Assembly: GCA_017848855.1 (NCBI GenBank)
Contig: JAFIHF010000034.1
Location: 44,793-108,792, forward strand
Source of the DNA: Rhodanobacter denitrificans
Lineage (GTDB): Bacteria > Pseudomonadota > Gammaproteobacteria > Xanthomonadales > Rhodanobacteraceae
Length of the DNA stretch: 64,000 bases
Direction of reading: 5' to 3'
Shown here: piece by piece, positions 7,241 through 15,583 of the stretch
Numbering within the stretch: position 1 is the stretch's first letter
How the letters are laid out: every line of letters starts with the position of its first letter
Notes under the pieces: generated by a model
The model's input: only the letters and a program-made list of their open reading frames with translations
Told to the model about the DNA's origin: nothing
The model's database searches: none
Translations under genes and position numbers: made by a program

Positions 7241-8914
7241 ATGGCACCACGACGCCCCGCCACGCGCCTGCTGACCGCCCTGATCCTCGCCGGCCTCGCC
7301 TTCGCCGCCGGGGCGCAGGATCGCCTGCCCGACCTCGGCAGCTCGGCGAACGCGCTGATCTCGCCGCAGGAGGCGCAGGACTACGGCGCCTCGATGCTGC
7401 GCCAGATGCGCGCGCTGGGCATGGTGGTGGACGACCCGCTGCTGGACGACTACATCAACGACCTCGGCTTCCGCCTGGTGGCCGCCTGCGCCAAGCCGCG
7501 CGACCACTTCGCGTTCTTCATCGTCAAGGACAACGAGATCAACGCGTTCGCCGCGCCCGGCGGCTACATCGCGGTGAACGCGGGCCTGATCGCGATCACC
7601 CGCAACGAGAGCGAGCTGGCCGGCGTGATCGCGCACGAGATCGGCCACATCACCCAGAACCACCTGCAGCGCGCGTTCGAGGCCTCGAAGAAGGACGCGC
7701 CGCTGATGGCGCTGGTGCTGCTGGGCGCGATCGCCGCCGGCGCCGGCAGCAAGAGCGGCGACGCGCCGATGGCGGTGCTCGCCGGCGGCCAGGGCCTGCT
7801 CGCGCAGAAGCAGATCAACTTCACCCGCAAGGACGAGATCGAGGCCGACCGCACCGGCATCCAGACGCTGGCCAACGCCGGCTTCGACCCGAACGCGATG
7901 GCCGCGTTCTTCGGCCACATGGAGGACGTGCTGAGCGCCGGCGCGGGCGGCCAGGCGCCCTCCTTCCTGCAGGACCACCCGGTCACCACCGACCGCATCG
8001 CCGACGCCAAGGCGCGCGCCGGCGCGCTGATCGCCGCGCAGAAGCAGCGCCCCTCCGGCGACACCCTGCTCAAGGGCCAGTGGGAACAGATCACCGCGCC
8101 GATGCCGTTCGTACGCGCGCCGATCCGGCTCGACCGGAATGCCGCCGACCCGAACGGCCTCGACACCTACGCGCTGATGCGCGAACGCGTGCGCGTGCTG
8201 TCCGGCGACGCCGGCAAGCTCGGCAACTACTACAGCGCCAACTTCAGGAACCAGCCCAGCTTCGACACGCCGGCCAACCGTTACGGCTACGCGCTGGCGC
8301 TCACCCGCAGCGGCCACGGCGCACAGGCCATCGCGCAACTGCAGCCGCTGCTCAAGGCGCATGCGGGCAGCCTGATCCTCACCCTGGCGCTGGCCGATGC
8401 GCAGCTGCAGGCCGGCCAGCGCGACGCCGCACTGGCGCTGTACCGCAACCTCAACGAACAATCGCCGCGCAACAAGGCGGTGGCATTGGCCTACGCCACC
8501 GCGCTCACCGAACACGGCGACAAGCAACAGGCCGCCAACGCGGCCGAGCTGCTGCGCCCGCTGCTGGAAAACAGCGACCAGCCCGAGCTCTACAGCGCCT
8601 ACGCCCGCGCCAGCGACAAGGCCGGCGACGGCGAGCGCGCCGGCGAGGCCTGGGCCGACGCCAGCTACTACTCCGGCCGCCCGTTCGACGCGATGGAACA
8701 GCTGCAGCGCCTGCTCAAGCGCGACGACCTCAGCTACTACGCCCGCGCCCGCATCCAGGCGCGCATCGCCGAACTCACCCCACTGGTGCTGGAACTGCGC
8801 AAGCGCAAGATCGCCACCCCGGACAACCCCGCCACCCGCAACGGTTCGCAGCAGTTGCAGGACGGGCGCTGCGCGGGGCGCCTGTGTTTCAGCCTGGATA
8901 CAAGCCGCGATTGA
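7241..8914 (+). CDS. bepA: BepA-like periplasmic M48 metalloprotease with C-terminal TPR repeats
   Basis: 557 residues. Signal peptide at 1-25 (cleavage near AAGA-QD). Peptidase M48 domain with the zinc motif H132-E-I-G-H136 and the third ligand glutamate in KDEIEADRTG about 75 residues later. Residues from about 330 form helical TPR repeats (for example the ALALTRSGHGAQAIAQLQPLL and ALALYRNLNEQSPRNKAVALAYA units). This layout is that of E. coli BepA (YfgC), which degrades or helps fold stalled outer-membrane proteins at the BAM complex and acts on LptD. The gene is somewhat longer than BepA (about 487) because of a longer TPR part and a C-terminal tail. Monocistronic by spacing. Confidence 0.85.
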   Translation: MAPRRPATRLLTALILAGLAFAAGAQDRLPDLGSSANALISPQEAQDYGASMLRQMRALGMVVDDPLLDDYINDLGFRLVAACAKPRDHFAFFIVKDNEINAFAAPGGYIAVNAGLIAITRNESELAGVIAHEIGHITQNHLQRAFEASKKDAPLMALVLLGAIAAGAGSKSGDAPMAVLAGGQGLLAQKQINFTRKDEIEADRTGIQTLANAGFDPNAMAAFFGHMEDVLSAGAGGQAPSFLQDHPVTTDRIADAKARAGALIAAQKQRPSGDTLLKGQWEQITAPMPFVRAPIRLDRNAADPNGLDTYALMRERVRVLSGDAGKLGNYYSANFRNQPSFDTPANRYGYALALTRSGHGAQAIAQLQPLLKAHAGSLILTLALADAQLQAGQRDAALALYRNLNEQSPRNKAVALAYATALTEHGDKQQAANAAELLRPLLENSDQPELYSAYARASDKAGDGERAGEAWADASYYSGRPFDAMEQLQRLLKRDDLSYYARARIQARIAELTPLVLELRKRKIATPDNPATRNGSQQLQDGRCAGRLCFSLDTSRD

Positions 8915-8998
8915 GGCAGCCCGCGGCACCCCATGTCATTGCCGCGTAACATTTCTGCATTGCAATATCCCGGTCACAGGCCAACGGATCCTGCCCGC

Positions 8999-9688
8999 GT
9001 GCACAAACGCATCCTGATCGTCGAAGACGAAACCTCGATCCGCGAGATGATCGCGTTCGCCCTGCGCAAGGCCGACATGGAGGCGATGCAGGCGGCCGAC
9101 GCCCGCGCCGCGCAGATGGCGATCTCCGAGCAGGTGCCCGACCTGATCCTGCTGGACTGGATGCTGCCGGGCATGAGCGGGCTGGAACTGGCGCGCCGCC
9201 TGCGCAAGGAGGAGCTGAGCCGCGAGATTCCGATCATCATGCTCACCGCGCGCGGCGAGGAGATGGACCGCGTCAACGGCCTCGAGGCCGGCGTCGACGA
9301 CTACGTGGTGAAGCCGTTCTCCACCCGCGAGCTGATCGCGCGGATCAAGGCGGTGCTGCGCCGCACCCACGGCGACGACGGCGACGGCGTGGTGGAACAG
9401 GGCCGGCTGCGTATCGACGGCCCCGCGCACCGCGTGTTCGCCGGCGACGAGCCGGTGACGATCGGCCCCACCGAATACCGCCTGCTGCACTTCTTCATGA
9501 CCCACCCCGAGCGCGTGTACTCGCGCGCGCAGCTGCTCGACCACGTGTGGGGCGGCAGCGTGTACGTGGAGGAACGCACCGTGGACGTGCACATCCGCCG
9601 CCTGCGCAAGACGCTGGAACCGTGGCAGCTGCAGGACATGGTGCAGACCGTGCGCGGCAGCGGCTACCGCTTCTCGGCCAGCGTCTGA
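8999..9688 (+). CDS. phoB: Phosphate regulon response regulator PhoB
   Basis: 229 residues from GTG at 8999, the exact usual PhoB length; an ATG at 8933 in frame would add 22 residues not seen in the family. Receiver domain with acidic pocket E9-D10, phosphoacceptor D53 in LLDWMLPG, T83 and K105 (VKPF). OmpR-type winged helix follows (about 130-229) with the recognition-helix region [17 protein letters not shown]. Activates genes for phosphate uptake and polyphosphate under phosphate limitation. It is followed by phoR and ppk, the classical order; a repeat hairpin separates phoB and phoR. No convincing Pho box was found upstream. Confidence 0.93.
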   Translation: MHKRILIVEDETSIREMIAFALRKADMEAMQAADARAAQMAISEQVPDLILLDWMLPGMSGLELARRLRKEELSREIPIIMLTARGEEMDRVNGLEAGVDDYVVKPFSTRELIARIKAVLRRTHGDDGDGVVEQGRLRIDGPAHRVFAGDEPVTIGPTEYRLLHFFMTHPERVYSRAQLLDHVWGGSVYVEERTVDVHIRRLRKTLEPWQLQDMVQTVRGSGYRFSASV

Positions 9689-9699
9689 GCCGCCAGTCT

Positions 9700-9748
9700 C
9701 CCTATCCCCCAAGCTCTGTGCTTGGGGGAGAGGGCCGGGGTGAGGGGG
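9700..9748. repeat. CTCTCCC/GGGAGAG dispersed hairpin between phoB and phoR
   Basis: Arms CCCCCAAGC / GCTTGGGGG with loop TCTGT, outer CTCCCTA/GAGAGGG with one mismatch, then the family tail CCGGGGTGAGGGGG. It fills most of the 101-base gap between phoB and phoR, inside a presumed operon. Confidence 0.8.
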
Positions 9749-9789
9749 AACGCTTGTAAGCTCTTCGCATCAGCCCTGCCCACCCTCCG

Positions 9790-11046
9790 ATGCCCAACAC
9801 CCAACGCTGGAAACTCCCCGCCCTTTGCTTCGCCGTCCTCGCCGCCGGCGCGCTGCTCGGCTGGCTGGCCGGCGGCCGCGTCGCGGCTGGCGTGGCGATC
9901 GTCGCCGTGGCGGAAATCGTCTTGCTGCTGACGCGCGAGCGTCATCCGGTGCGCCCCATCATGGCGTCGACCGCCGCCGCGAAACACGACCGCCTCATGA
10001 CGCGCAACCGCCGCCTCGCCTCCAGTCTGCGCGACCTGCGCCGCACCGCCAGCCAGCTGCCCGATGCGGTGGTGCTGCTCGATACCGAACAGCACGTGCG
10101 CTGGTTCAACCGTGCCGCCGAAAACCTGCTCGGGCTGCATGCCCCGCGCGACCGCGGCGCCACGCTGGGCCAGCGTCTGCCTGCCTCCGAACTGGCCGAC
10201 TGGCTGCGCCAGAACGAGCGCGAACCGCTGCACGACACCGTCGCCCCCGGCAAGCCGGACAGCCAGATCAGCGTGAGCCTGCTGCCGTTCGGCCGCCGCC
10301 AGCAGGTGCTGCTGGCGCGCGACACCAGCCACGTCACCCGGCTGGAACAGATGCGCCGCGACTTCGTCGCCAACGTCTCGCACGAACTGCGCACGCCGCT
10401 CACCGTGATCCACGGCTACCTCGAGCTGATCGATCCCGAGGACGCGCCCGCGCTGGCGCCGGTGCTCGGCGAGATGCGCGCGCAATCCAAGCGCATGGGC
10501 CAGATCGTGGAAGACCTGCTCACCCTGTCGCGACTGGAAACCCAGCACCACGTCGAGGACGAGCGCGTGCCGATGGCGCCGCTGCTGGCCACGCTGCGCA
10601 AGGAGGCCGAGGCGCTCAGCCAGGGCCGCCACACCGTCACCGTGCAGGCCGACGCCGGACTCGACCTGCTCGGCTCGCCGAAGGACCTGCACAGCGCGCT
10701 GTCCAACCTGGTCAGCAATGCGGTGCGCTACACCCCGGCCGGCGGCAGCATCGCGATCCGCTGGCGACGCAGCGGCGACGGCGCGACCTACTCGGTCAGC
10801 GACACCGGCTACGGCATCCCCGCCAGCCATCTCGCCCGGCTCACCGAACGCTTCTACCGGGTTTCCTCCAGCCGCTCGCGCGGCAGCGGCGGCACCGGGC
10901 TGGGCCTGTCCATCGTCAAGCACGTGCTGAGCCTGCACCAGGCGCGGCTGAGCATCGAAAGCGAGCCGGGCCACGGCTCCACCTTCGCCTGCCACTTCGG
11001 ACCCGAACGTTTGCTGACACCAGGCACCGGCCACGACGAAAGCTGA
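9790..11046 (+). CDS. phoR: Phosphate sensor histidine kinase PhoR
   Basis: 418 residues. Two membrane helices (about 9-28 and 31-48) with almost no periplasmic loop, as in PhoR. A PAS domain spans about 85-180, the HisKA dimerisation domain carries the phospho-accepting H198 in FVANVSHELRTPL, and the HATPase domain follows with N box LVSNAVRYTP, G1 DTGYGIP and G2 GTGLGLSIVKH. Phosphorylates PhoB when phosphate is scarce and dephosphorylates it otherwise, normally with Pst/PhoU. The pst-phoU genes are not in the window. Confidence 0.92.
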   Translation: MPNTQRWKLPALCFAVLAAGALLGWLAGGRVAAGVAIVAVAEIVLLLTRERHPVRPIMASTAAAKHDRLMTRNRRLASSLRDLRRTASQLPDAVVLLDTEQHVRWFNRAAENLLGLHAPRDRGATLGQRLPASELADWLRQNEREPLHDTVAPGKPDSQISVSLLPFGRRQQVLLARDTSHVTRLEQMRRDFVANVSHELRTPLTVIHGYLELIDPEDAPALAPVLGEMRAQSKRMGQIVEDLLTLSRLETQHHVEDERVPMAPLLATLRKEAEALSQGRHTVTVQADAGLDLLGSPKDLHSALSNLVSNAVRYTPAGGSIAIRWRRSGDGATYSVSDTGYGIPASHLARLTERFYRVSSSRSRGSGGTGLGLSIVKHVLSLHQARLSIESEPGHGSTFACHFGPERLLTPGTGHDES

Positions 11047-11092
11047 AGCGCTGCGCGGCACGTCGCGCATCCGCCGGCGCGCATGCGCCAGA

Positions 11093-13195
11093 ATGCAGGC
11101 CATGCGACGCCCCGACGCCCTCCCGCCCGCCCCCGCCGACCTCGCCGCGCCCGAGCTGTATCTCAGCCGCGAGCTGGCCGCGCTGGAATTCAACTTCCGC
11201 GTGCTGGCGATGGCGCGCGACGCCAGCGTGCCGCTGCTGGAGCGGCTGCGCTTCCTCAGCATCGTGGCGAACAACCTCGACGAGTTCTTCGAGGTGCGCG
11301 TGGCGATGCTCAAGCACCACCATGCCTACGGCTCGGCCGCGCCGGGGCCGGACGGCCTGTCGCCGCCGGAGCTGCTCGCGCGCATCCGCGCCCGCGTGCT
11401 GGAGCTGGTCGCCGAGCAGTATGCGATCTGGCAGCAGGAGCTGCGCCCGCAGCTGGAGGCCGAGCACATCCGCGTGCTCACCCGCGCGCAATGGAGCGCA
11501 CGCCAGCGACGCTGGCTGCAGGGCTATTTCGAGCACGAGGTGCTGCCGGTGCTCTCGCCCCTGGGGCTGGACCCGGCGCATCCGTTCCCGCGCATCCTCA
11601 ACAAGACGCTGAACATCGCGGTGGTGCTGAAGGGCCGCGACGCGTTCGGCCACGAGGGCCACATGGCGCTGGTGCGCGCGCCGCGCTCGCTGCCGCGGAT
11701 CATCCGCCTGCCCGCCGAGGTGTGCGGCGAGGGCGACCACTTCGTGTTCCTCGCCGAGCTGCTGCAGGCCTTCGTCGACCTGATGTTCCCCGGCTTCAAG
11801 GTGGTCGGCTCCTACCAGTTCCGCGTCACCCGCAACAGCGAGCTGATGGTGGAGGAGGCCGAGGTGGACAACCTCGCCCGCGCGCTCAGCGAGGAACTGG
11901 TGGGGCGCGGCTACGCGCGGCCGGTGCGGCTGGAGATCGCGAACGATTGCCCGCAGGCGATCACCGCGATGCTGACGCAGAACTTCCAGCTGGAGGAGGC
12001 CGACGTCTACCGCTGCGACGGCCCGGTCAACATCATCCGCGCCGGGCTGATCTGCGACTGGCTGGAGCGCCCCGAGCTGAAGTACCCGCGCTTCACCCCG
12101 CAGCTGCCGGCCGGGCTGGAGGGCAGCCGCGACAAGTTCGAGCAGATCGCCCAGCGCGACGTGCTGCTGCACCACCCCTACCAGAGCTTCGCCGCGGTGG
12201 TGGACCTGCTGCGCCAGGCCAGCACCGACCCCAAGGTGCTGGCGATCAAGCAGACCCTGTACCGCGCCGGCGAGGACACGCCGCTGGTGGACCTGCTGGT
12301 GGAAGCCGCGCGCCACGGCAAGGACGTCACCGTGGTGATCGAGCTGCGCGCGCGCTTCGACGAGGAGGCCAACATCCGCCTCGCCACGCGCCTGCAGGAA
12401 GCCGGCGTGCAGGTGGTGTACGGCGTGGTGGGCTACAAGACCCACGCCAAGATGATGCTGATCGTGCGCCGCGAGGGCGACACGCTGCGCCGCTACGCGC
12501 ACCTCTCCACCGGCAACTACCACCAGATCAACAGCCGCACCTACACCGACATCGGCCTGATGACTGCCGATCCGGAGATCGGCGAGGACCTGCACAAGGT
12601 GTTCCAGCAACTCTCCGGCCTCGGCCCGCGGATCGCGCTGAAGCGCCTGCTGCATTCGCCGTTCACGCTCTACACCGGCGTGATGGAACGCATCGCGCGC
12701 GAAACGGAACTCGCGCGCGCCGGCCGCCCCGCGCGCATCGTGGCCAAGCTCAACGCGCTGAACGAGGCGCACGTGATCGAGGCGCTGTACCGCGCCTCGC
12801 AGGCCGGCGTGGAGATCGACCTGATCGTGCGCGGCGCCTGCACCCTGCGCCCCGGCCTGCCCGGCGTCTCCGAACGCATCCGCGTGCGCTCCATCGTCGG
12901 CCGCTTCCTCGAACACAGCCGCGTGTACTGGTTCGGCAACGACGGCACGCCCGAGCTCTACTGCGCCAGCGCCGACTGGATGGAACGCAACCTGATGCGG
13001 CGCATCGAGATCGCCTTCCCGATCCGCGACCCCGAACTCGCCGCGCGCGTCTACGCGGAAACCCTCGCCAACGGCCTGGCCGACAACACCCAGGCCTGGC
13101 TGCTGGACGCCAATGGCCGCTACCACCGCGCCACGCCGGGCCGGCACGCGCCCTACAGTGCGCAACAGGCGCTGCTGGACAAGCTGTGTCCGTGA
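11093..13195 (+). CDS. ppk: Polyphosphate kinase 1
   Basis: 700 residues, standard Ppk1 length. Makes long-chain polyphosphate from ATP. Starts with the conserved YLSRELAALEFNFRVL and ANNLDEFFEVRVA segments, has the autophosphorylated-histidine region YKTHAKMMLIVRRE (His near residue 451), then HLSTGNYH and the second phospholipase-D-like half with YWFGNDG and CASADWMERNLMRR. Located directly behind phoB-phoR, consistent with Pho control. A second in-frame ATG nine bases downstream (11102) is equally possible; neither has a strong ribosome site. Confidence 0.95.
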   Translation: MQAMRRPDALPPAPADLAAPELYLSRELAALEFNFRVLAMARDASVPLLERLRFLSIVANNLDEFFEVRVAMLKHHHAYGSAAPGPDGLSPPELLARIRARVLELVAEQYAIWQQELRPQLEAEHIRVLTRAQWSARQRRWLQGYFEHEVLPVLSPLGLDPAHPFPRILNKTLNIAVVLKGRDAFGHEGHMALVRAPRSLPRIIRLPAEVCGEGDHFVFLAELLQAFVDLMFPGFKVVGSYQFRVTRNSELMVEEAEVDNLARALSEELVGRGYARPVRLEIANDCPQAITAMLTQNFQLEEADVYRCDGPVNIIRAGLICDWLERPELKYPRFTPQLPAGLEGSRDKFEQIAQRDVLLHHPYQSFAAVVDLLRQASTDPKVLAIKQTLYRAGEDTPLVDLLVEAARHGKDVTVVIELRARFDEEANIRLATRLQEAGVQVVYGVVGYKTHAKMMLIVRREGDTLRRYAHLSTGNYHQINSRTYTDIGLMTADPEIGEDLHKVFQQLSGLGPRIALKRLLHSPFTLYTGVMERIARETELARAGRPARIVAKLNALNEAHVIEALYRASQAGVEIDLIVRGACTLRPGLPGVSERIRVRSIVGRFLEHSRVYWFGNDGTPELYCASADWMERNLMRRIEIAFPIRDPELAARVYAETLANGLADNTQAWLLDANGRYHRATPGRHAPYSAQQALLDKLCP

Positions 13196-13226
13196 GCGTG
13201 GCGATGCAACATGGCCCCATCTGCGC

Positions 13227-13255
13227 TTGCGCATCCGGAAGTGCCATTTTAGTAT
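13227..13255 (+). promoter_or_regulatory. Candidate sigma-70 promoter of the YefM/ParE-type toxin-antitoxin pair
   Basis: TTGCGC at 13227-13232 and TAGTAT at 13250-13255 are separated by 17 bases and lie 8 bases ahead of the antitoxin ATG at 13263. The stretch is AT-richer than its surroundings. Such a short distance implies a very short leader. Prediction by eye only. Confidence 0.4.
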
Positions 13256-13262
13256 CACTCGC

Positions 13263-13520
13263 ATGCGTACCGAACTCGTCACCACGCTCAAGCGCCAGGC
13301 CACCGAACTGCTCTCGGACATCGAGCGCGACCGGGAGCCGATCCTGATCACCCAGCACGGCTTGCCCAGCGCGTATCTGGTGGACGTGGAGAGCTACGAG
13401 CTGCTGCAGCAGCGCATGGCGATACTCGAAGGCATCGCCCGCGGCGAGCAGGCCGTGGCCGAGGGCCGCACCGCGACGCATGCACAAGCCAGGGAACGGC
13501 TCGGCAGATGGCTGAAATAA
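13263..13520 (+). CDS. Type II antitoxin, Phd/YefM family
   Basis: 85 residues. The N-terminal part matches Phd/YefM folds: short strand, helix with LKRQATELLSDIERDREPILITQHGLPSAYLVDVESYELL, which is the DNA-binding dimer core, followed by a charged, probably flexible C-terminus (residues 60-85) that would bind the toxin. It overlaps the downstream RelE/ParE-type toxin by 13 bases, the usual antitoxin-first arrangement. The ATG at 13263 is the first in frame with the conserved core. Confidence 0.85.
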   Translation: MRTELVTTLKRQATELLSDIERDREPILITQHGLPSAYLVDVESYELLQQRMAILEGIARGEQAVAEGRTATHAQARERLGRWLK

Positions 13521-13828
13521 TCTGGACCGAACCGGCGCTGGCCGACCTGGAAGCCATCGCCGACTACATCGCACTGGAGAACCCGCTGGCCGCAGCGGGA
13601 GTCGTGCAGCGCGTTTTCCGCCACGTCGAGCAGCTCGCCGATCACCCGGACAGCGGCAGCCGGCCGCAGGAACTCGGGCGTTCGCGCTATCGCCAAATCG
13701 TCGAGCCTCCCTGCCGCGTGTTCTACCGCCACGACGACCGAAACGTGTACGTGCTGCATGTCATGCGCACCGAACGGCTGCTGCGCAAGGGCAAGCTTGC
13801 CGCGCGCTCCAGAGGCGTCAAGAGCTGA
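13508..13828 (+). CDS. Type II toxin, RelE/ParE family
   Basis: 106 residues. MAEIIWTEPALADLEAIADYIALENPLAA is the typical start of the ParE/RelE superfamily (strand, then two helices), and the rest follows with GRSRYRQIVEPPCRVFYRHDDRNVYVLHVMRTERLL, containing the conserved R/Y surface of the fold. The pairing with a Phd/YefM antitoxin is common. Whether it poisons gyrase (ParE) or cleaves mRNA on the ribosome (RelE) cannot be decided from sequence. Together with the PIN module at 14662-15419 it sits between ppk and ppx. Confidence 0.85.
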   Translation: MAEIIWTEPALADLEAIADYIALENPLAAAGVVQRVFRHVEQLADHPDSGSRPQELGRSRYRQIVEPPCRVFYRHDDRNVYVLHVMRTERLLRKGKLAARSRGVKS

Positions 13829-13968
13829 TGGAATACGCGCCGGGTCGCGCAACGTTCATGCAAAACAGGAAGCGGAGTACTTTCTCCCTGATTGCGGGCC
13901 TCGCTTTGCGCGGCGATACAGCAGCCATGCGCAAGCCACCTCCGCTTTTCCCGACCAGGAGATTTGCC

Positions 13969-14625
13969 ATGCGGGTTTGGATCGCGTTGCTGTTGCTGCT
14001 GGCCACCACCCGTGCACTCGCCGTGGAGCCGTGCACGTGCCGGAACGGGCTCTTTCCATCCTTCGAAGGCGTTCGCGCCGGCGAGATAGCGCCGGAGCAC
14101 GACCGCGTGCATTTTCGGAACGACGACAAGGGCTGTCCCGAGAACGCGAGCTGCGTGGAGAAGGCCTACCTGGTACCCGGCAACAAGGTGTTGCTGGCAC
14201 AGGCGACGGATGGCTGGGCGTGCGTGTGGTATTTCGGCCAACGGCAGGAGTTCGTGGGCTGGCTGCCGGCCGACGCGGTGCGGACGCTGCCCGAAACGCT
14301 CCCGCAACTGTCGGACTGGGTGGGCACCTGGCTCCCGAGCGCAGGGGACGACCGGATCGAGATCAAGCTCGCCGCAGACGGCAAACTGCGAGTATCCGGC
14401 AAGGCTTATTGGCAGGGCGGGCCAGACGGCGACGTGGTGCACGAAGGCGGCATCGATGGCACGGCCACGCCGAACGGCAACCGGCTGACCGTGGCGGAAG
14501 GCACGAACGCTGACGACTGCGTCGCGAAATTCCAGTGGGTCGACGGCAACCTCGTGGTCTCGGACAACCACAACTGCGGCGGGGTCAACGTGAACTTCGA
14601 CGACGTGTATCGCCGCGCGCGTTGA
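13969..14625 (+). CDS. Secreted protein with SH3-like domain, function unknown
   Basis: 218 residues. The ATG at 13969 follows AGGAG and opens a clear Sec signal peptide (MRVWIALLLLLATTRALA, then VEPC). Longer in-frame starts upstream would bury the signal peptide. The mature part begins with cysteines (CTC, CPENASC), followed by a segment like a bacterial SH3 fold (KVLLAQATDGWACVWYFG ... FVGWLPADAV), and a C-terminal beta-rich domain with GTWLPSAGDDRIEIKLAADG. The role is not recognised. Lies in the accessory insert between ppk and ppx. Confidence 0.7.
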   Translation: MRVWIALLLLLATTRALAVEPCTCRNGLFPSFEGVRAGEIAPEHDRVHFRNDDKGCPENASCVEKAYLVPGNKVLLAQATDGWACVWYFGQRQEFVGWLPADAVRTLPETLPQLSDWVGTWLPSAGDDRIEIKLAADGKLRVSGKAYWQGGPDGDVVHEGGIDGTATPNGNRLTVAEGTNADDCVAKFQWVDGNLVVSDNHNCGGVNVNFDDVYRRAR

Positions 14626-14661
14626 AGATTCGGCACTCTGTTCGAGCCAGCTAGGCGGCGA

Positions 14662-15105
14662 TCAGGACGCCTGCTCCAACGCCTCGATCGCCTGTGCCGG
14701 CGTGAGCAGCGCGATGCCGCGCAAGGGCGCCAGCGAAAGCAGGTCGTCGTCGCCGGTGACCAAGGCGTCGGCCTTGGCGCCCAGAGCCAGGTGCAGGAAG
14801 GGCAGATCGTGCGGGTCGCGGCACGCTGGTGTCGCAGGTGGCGGATCGGGAATCCGCACCACCTGCGTCCACGGCAGGTAGTCCGCCAGCAGTTCGTGTT
14901 GCTCCGCATGCTTCAGCTTGAATTTCGGGTAGGCGAGCACGCGGATCAGTTCCGAGGCCGTGGCGCGGCTGACCAGCGGCGTGAACAGCCCGGCTTGCCA
15001 AGCCAGGCGCAGCCGCCCGCTCACGCCGCCAGGCCGGATCAGGGCCGACAGCACGGCGTTGGTGTCGAGCACCCAGCGCAGCTCCTTGCGCACGGGTGCG
15101 CTCAC
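14662..15105 (-). CDS. PIN-domain toxin (putative toxin-antitoxin nuclease, COG1569-like)
   Basis: 147 residues, starting with GTG at 15105. Acidic PIN residues are visible: LDTNAVLSALI (first Asp), ASELIRVL (Glu), and RDPHDLPFLHLALGAKADALVTGDDDL (two Asp clusters), which would coordinate Mg2+ for RNA cleavage. The GTG overlaps the TGA of the upstream AbrB-like gene by four bases (GTGA), so translation is coupled. The FVHLA-like variant FLHLALGAKAD and VTGDDDLL are typical of the small PIN family found with AbrB or Arc-type antitoxins. Confidence 0.85.
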   Translation of the reverse strand: MSAPVRKELRWVLDTNAVLSALIRPGGVSGRLRLAWQAGLFTPLVSRATASELIRVLAYPKFKLKHAEQHELLADYLPWTQVVRIPDPPPATPACRDPHDLPFLHLALGAKADALVTGDDDLLSLAPLRGIALLTPAQAIEALEQAS

Positions 15106-15419
15106 GGCTTGCGCGGCTTCGCGGGCGGGTGTTTGCGCGTGGTCCTGGCGCGGTAGTCACCTTGCGCCTCGGCCACCCGCACCGTCTTGGCGGACGCAGG
15201 CTGCTTGCGCACCCACGCCACCGCGGCGGCCAGATCGTCGTCGCCCAGGTCGAGCTCGGCCAGCTTGGCGCGCACGGCATCCGCGCGCTGGAAGCGTACT
15301 GGCGTCAGCACCAGTTGCCCTGCGCGCGCCTCGACTTCGAAGTATTCCGCGTTGCCGGCGGCCTCGACTGCGGCCTTGGGCAGGGTGAGCTGGTTCTTGG
15401 CGGTCAGCTTGGCGAGCAT
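15102..15419 (-). CDS. AbrB/MazE-type antitoxin of the PIN module
   Basis: 105 residues. The N-terminus LAKLTAKNQLTLPKAAVEAAG is a swapped-hairpin AbrB/MazE DNA-binding signature, followed by YFEVEARAGQLVLTPVR. The C-terminal half is helical and ends in a Lys/Arg/Pro-rich tail (RTTRKHPPAKPRKP). ATG at 15419 follows GAGGA. A perfect inverted repeat at 15434-15448 lies just upstream and is a likely autoregulatory operator. Confidence 0.82.
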   Translation of the reverse strand: MLAKLTAKNQLTLPKAAVEAAGNAEYFEVEARAGQLVLTPVRFQRADAVRAKLAELDLGDDDLAAAVAWVRKQPASAKTVRVAEAQGDYRARTTRKHPPAKPRKP

Positions 15420-15433
15420 GGCAAGGTCCTCGA

Positions 15434-15448
15434 GTAAGGAAACCTTAC
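15434..15448. promoter_or_regulatory. Candidate operator of the PIN toxin-antitoxin module
   Basis: GTAAGG-AAA-CCTTAC is a perfect 6-bp inverted repeat starting 15 bases upstream of the antitoxin ATG. AbrB/MazE-type antitoxins bind palindromes in their own promoters, so this is a plausible autoregulatory site. Seen directly; function inferred. Confidence 0.5.
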
Positions 15449-15583
15449 CCCCAATCGCGATGGCTGTCGAATCGATGGCGCCGGCCGCGGCCGGCGCAGA
15501 ACCCCACGGCCACGATGCCAAGCCCCGCACGAATACGGCATGATGTGCGCTGCAACACGCCCCGCGCCGACAAGGACCCCCGC

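Noticed and set aside
6461-8929. An 822-residue frame on the minus strand ending with the AhpD-like protein
   Set aside because: Only the last 132 residues are a real gene, starting with ATG at 6859 that overlaps the glutaredoxin stop. The rest is the complement of bepA.
8915-8998. Possible Pho box upstream of phoB (ATGTCATTGCC ... GGTCACAGG)
   Set aside because: The TGTCAT-like heptamers do not repeat at the 11-base spacing of a Pho box.
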